From Treponema sp. (GTDB lineage Bacteria > Spirochaetota > Spirochaetia > Treponematales > Breznakiellaceae), in assembly GCA_031257695.1 (NCBI GenBank), contig JAIROB010000152.1, forward strand, positions 1 to 16,973: a stretch of 16,973 nt of DNA, in the 5' to 3' direction. The translations under genes and the position numbers were made by a program. Of this stretch, positions 16,001 to 16,973 are shown piece by piece. Numbering within the stretch: position 1 is the first letter of the stretch; every line of letters starts with the position of its first letter. Under the pieces are notes generated by a model. It had not been told where the DNA came from and ran no database searches. It saw nothing but the letters and a program-made list of their open reading frames with translations.

Positions 16001-16747
16001 GGCGTTGAAGTCCTCGTCGGTAAAGGTATAGCCGGCCAGGGCGGTTTTGGCGGCGAGGTTTTGGTAGATGTGCACCACCTCGGTCTTGCCCGTAACAAGC
16101 CCCTCGGCGTTCTTTAACTGTGCGGCGAGGATGTAGTATCCCACAGGAATATTGTCCTTAACGCCGCTTAAAGTAAGCGGATCGGTTCCCTCAATGCCGG
16201 GCTCCGGGTCCAGCAAATCGAGGGGCGGCTCTTCCGCGGCTATGCGGGTCAGGGTCAGGGATTCCACCGTAACCCCCTCCGGGTACCGCAGGCCGAATTC
16301 CAGGCTTCCCGTGCCCTCCCCGGTAACGACGGGGGACAGGGCAATGTCCACGGTCCCCGCGTCGCCGCCAGCGGCGATAACGAAAGGTTCGGCCGTTGAG
16401 CCCTGAGCGACAAGGGTCTCGGGATTGTCATTTTCCGCAAGGGCCTTTACCGTCAGGGTATAGCTTCCGGATTCCAGAATAAATTCGTCGCCATTGGGGA
16501 CTTTTTCTACGGCCGCCTCCCCGTCTTTGGCAAACCAATATTCCAGGTACAAATTGGCCAGTTCCACATCAGGCATGACGGTACGCGCCGCTCCCCGGGA
16601 AAAACTCACCCGCACCGTGCCGAACCCTTCGGGCGCGTCCGGGGAGAGGGTTTCCTGTTGGTGATTATTCTGAAACAAATTGGAACAGGCGTTCAAAAAC
16701 AAAACGCAGAGCGTTAAAACCAGGGCTTTTACTTGTGTCTTTTTCAT
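10919..16747 (-). CDS. Giant lipoprotein with five tandem right-handed beta-helix blocks
   Basis: A 1942-residue exported lipoprotein. MKKTQVKALVLTLCVLFLNA then Cys gives a lipobox LNAC with lipidation at C21. Residues about 22-250 form a non-repeated N-terminal region with beta-sandwich-like strands (GFGTVRVSFSRGAART, SGSYTLTVKALA). Five blocks follow, starting near 250, 602, 954, 1308 and 1660. Each has TTPGTLRYALTNA, TIEGNGVTLT, VTIRGVHFKGG, LTLESCIFSDN, GGAI, TIRGCTFYGN, GGAVYSTGTLTL, ASYNLVD, GWEQGTGD, SGKTFKLLSGSAAAG and DFYGNPIAAGAAAGAVQ. These are polymorphic-membrane-protein-like beta-helix coils, with an ending close to the choice-of-anchor-Q motif. The first four blocks also end in a short GYYLEL...AYYLVNGERE...AVFG module resembling divergent InlB-type B repeats; the fifth lacks it. 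The start has AAGGGGGT upstream. It is probably a surface adhesin or scaffold. Confidence 0.92.
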   Translation of the reverse strand: MKKTQVKALVLTLCVLFLNACSNLFQNNHQQETLSPDAPEGFGTVRVSFSRGAARTVMPDVELANLYLEYWFAKDGEAAVEKVPNGDEFILESGSYTLTVKALAENDNPETLVAQGSTAEPFVIAAGGDAGTVDIALSPVVTGEGTGSLEFGLRYPEGVTVESLTLTRIAAEEPPLDLLDPEPGIEGTDPLTLSGVKDNIPVGYYILAAQLKNAEGLVTGKTEVVHIYQNLAAKTALAGYTFTDEDFNAVLVTNDSDSGVGSLRQAIIDAPSGKTIRVTLEPGKPIELTSVIQISVSKTLLIEGNGAILTRGSSAAISSSSQLLYISGSSVNLTIRGIHFKGARTTTYGGAIRNSGTLTLESCIFSDNQTTAITSYGMGGAIYSTASGSRQLTIRGCTFYGNSAGYAGGAVYSSGPLTLTGNLFRGNTGGTNGYPVVYKTGTFNASYNLVDIAFGATTTGSGWEEGTGDRYSAAPSISGKTFKVLSGSAAAGALAALPDNYPVADFYGNPIGTGAATGAVQELAAGSGYYLELSVNDSQRGSLKVDPLPDDEGFVSGDITITPTANTGYFWAYYLVNGTRVDTPPTALTAHSKVQAVFGLAVTDFTDTAGTAATTPGTLRYALTNAQAGDPIFFNGVTPGATEIPLTSRLPTINKSVTIEGNGVTLTPADSWTVSGSSQLLYITGGEVTIRGIHFKGGRAANNSGAIHKSGGTLTLEACIFTDNRTTAMTGMSAAGGIASSGSLTIRACTFYGNAAYYRGGAIYSTGTLTLTGNLFYGSVNSTYGCPVVSNEGGTIVASYNLVDSDFGTANLNCGWEQGTGDVYSNDPFIMSPKTFRLLSGSASAGMLTLLPENYPTKDFYGNPIVNGAAAGAVQAFAAGNGYYLDLSAGNSLAGIVEVSPLPNEDGIVPAAITLTPTANSGYSFAYYLVNGEREHTLTSLTGHSQVRAIFNTLVNNFADTAGSETTPGTLRYALTNAQDNDIILFSGVTPGTTEIALTKNLPAITKNLTIEGNGVTLTRDASWPIAYNANLLTFNRGVTTIRGVHFKGGRTWGPGAAILANSPSLTLTLESCIFSDNLNTASSSNYNGGAISNAGSMTIRACTFYGNGAGIYGGAVASSGTLTLVGNVFYGNSGGAGYPVVYNTGTIAAASYNLTDTGFGTTYLDSGWAQGTGDRHSSAIPVSGKTFKLLSESAAAGALTSLPADYPSTDFYGNSIAAGDAAGAVQATVAGGGYYLGLSTNNSLSGTVSVSPQPDTDGMVPAGAITLTPDPVAGYVLAYYLVNGARENSLTSLTVHSLVQAVFGREVNNFTDADGSETTPGALRYALTNAQNNDIIVFTGVTPGVTEIPLTASLPLISRKNLAIEGNGVTLTRDASNVSLTRMLQIDNASSVTIRRVHFKGGRALAGAAIRNNGNMILESCIFSDNRWSSPNFAVQADSCGAIYNSAALTLRGCTFYGNNAGKYGGAVYSTGKLFLIGNLFAANSASEGYPVVYNSGTLEAASYNVTDTIFGTASSDSGWEQGTGDRHSNNLLISGKTFKLLSGSAAANVHTSLPAGYPSTDFYGNPIAAGAAAGAVQTAVAGGGYYLELFANNSLEGTVAASPQPDSDGMVPAGAVTLTPDPALGYALVYYLVNGERENTLTTLTGHTRVEAVFGLEVNNFTDTAGTAATTPGTLRYALTNIRPNDLIVFKGVIPGTTQIELTRDLPVITRNVTIEGNGITLTRAASSNASQLLRIDGYNPSASIPRPLVTIRRVHFKGGSSQTGAGIYANYAAGLIVESCIFNDNQGAGTNSRGSAIYFDFGSLLVVRGCTFYNNNASGDSGTIYGIITSLTGSLFYGNTAGQDRVVNNTVQYSAGNVVDFDFALGSNNRWIAGDGDKTTLDDGDGLTITGAPFDTTTFRPVSGLLNVLTTKPEDDFPLTDFYGATRTFPGAPGAVSTQ

Positions 16748-16758
16748 TGTCTACCCCC

Positions 16759-16973
16759 TTAATTCTCAACCGTAAAGCGGATGCCCGTTGAATGGGGCGT
16801 CCCGCCTTTGAGTACCGTTACCCCCAAGGTATAGGTTCCATTGGTGTAATCCATCGCCCTGATGGAGATGGACTGCGCCGCTCCCCGGCTGCCCCCTATG
16901 GGGATGCCGTCCAGGGACCATTGAACGCCGGTGTAATCGCCGGCAACCGCCGCGGTAAAGCTCATATCATGCT
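16759..16973 (-). CDS. C-terminal part of an Ig-like surface protein, cut by the window edge
   Basis: The last 71 codons of a minus-strand gene whose start lies beyond the window; the frame is open to the edge. The visible sequence has VAGDYTGVQWSLDGIPIGG, then IRAMDYTNGTYTLGVTVLK and IRFTVEN. This is an Ig-like beta-sandwich of the kind found at the end of spirochaete surface lipoproteins (strand with Q-W, then the G-T-Y-x-L-x-V strand). Its stop is 11 bases before the start of the giant beta-helix gene, so it is very probably the preceding gene of the same operon. The Met at 16963-16965 is almost certainly internal. Confidence 0.75.
   Translation of the reverse strand, partial: HDMSFTAAVAGDYTGVQWSLDGIPIGGSRGAAQSISIRAMDYTNGTYTLGVTVLKGGTPHSTGIRFTVEN

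Noticed and set aside
7858..16747. Possible diversity-generating retroelement target in the surface proteins
   Set aside because: No reverse transcriptase, no template repeat and no C-type-lectin variable end were seen in the window; repeat differences are not concentrated at adenines as far as can be judged by eye.

Overview
The window looks like a piece of a spirochaete chromosome, most likely Treponema or a close relative of the termite-gut type. This is judged from gene style, not from a database search. The pointers are long lipoproteins with relaxed lipoboxes, GLUG, Ig-like and beta-helix repeats, a GC-rich coding background broken by an AT-rich island, and conserved small proteins of unknown role.

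Layout. (1) 1-1250: an IS256-family insertion sequence with an intact-looking transposase; its left end lies outside the window. (2) 1220-2214: an AT-rich island. It holds a strong sigma-70-type promoter (1396-1424) flanked by inverted repeats, a leader of about 155 nt carrying three consecutive hairpins, a PIN-domain toxin and a 65-residue candidate antitoxin placed after the toxin. (3) 2215-3924: an abrupt return to GC-rich sequence. It starts with what looks like the last 24 codons of a lost gene, then a 19-codon reading frame, a TtcA-like PP-loop tRNA-thiolation enzyme and, overlapping it by ATGA, a glucosaminidase-type cell-wall hydrolase with a lipoprotein-like N-terminus. (4) 4021-6291: an OmpA-type peptidoglycan-binding protein on the minus strand with a hairpin-rich leader, a coiled-coil protein on the plus strand, and a 66-residue protein with its own promoter containing a palindrome. 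(5) 6326-16973: a minus-strand cluster of giant surface proteins, read right to left. It comprises the C-terminus of an Ig-like protein, a 1942-residue lipoprotein of five beta-helix blocks, a 994-residue lipoprotein with seven Ig-like (Big_2-type) repeats plus FN3, and a 511-residue lipoprotein with eight GLUG motifs.

The cluster in (5) is tightly packed: 11 nt, then 76 nt containing a perfect 13-bp hairpin, then an ATGA overlap. It is probably one transcription unit for exported, lipid-anchored adhesin or scaffold proteins, with the hairpin able to lower expression of the last two genes. Both large proteins are built from long near-identical DNA repeats (about 1,060 bp, and 291 or 270 bp), so they should be prone to copy-number change by recombination.

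The most interesting points are the modular surface-lipoprotein operon, the structured leader and reversed gene order of the PIN module, and signs that the island replaced the start of a gene just upstream of the ttcA-like gene.
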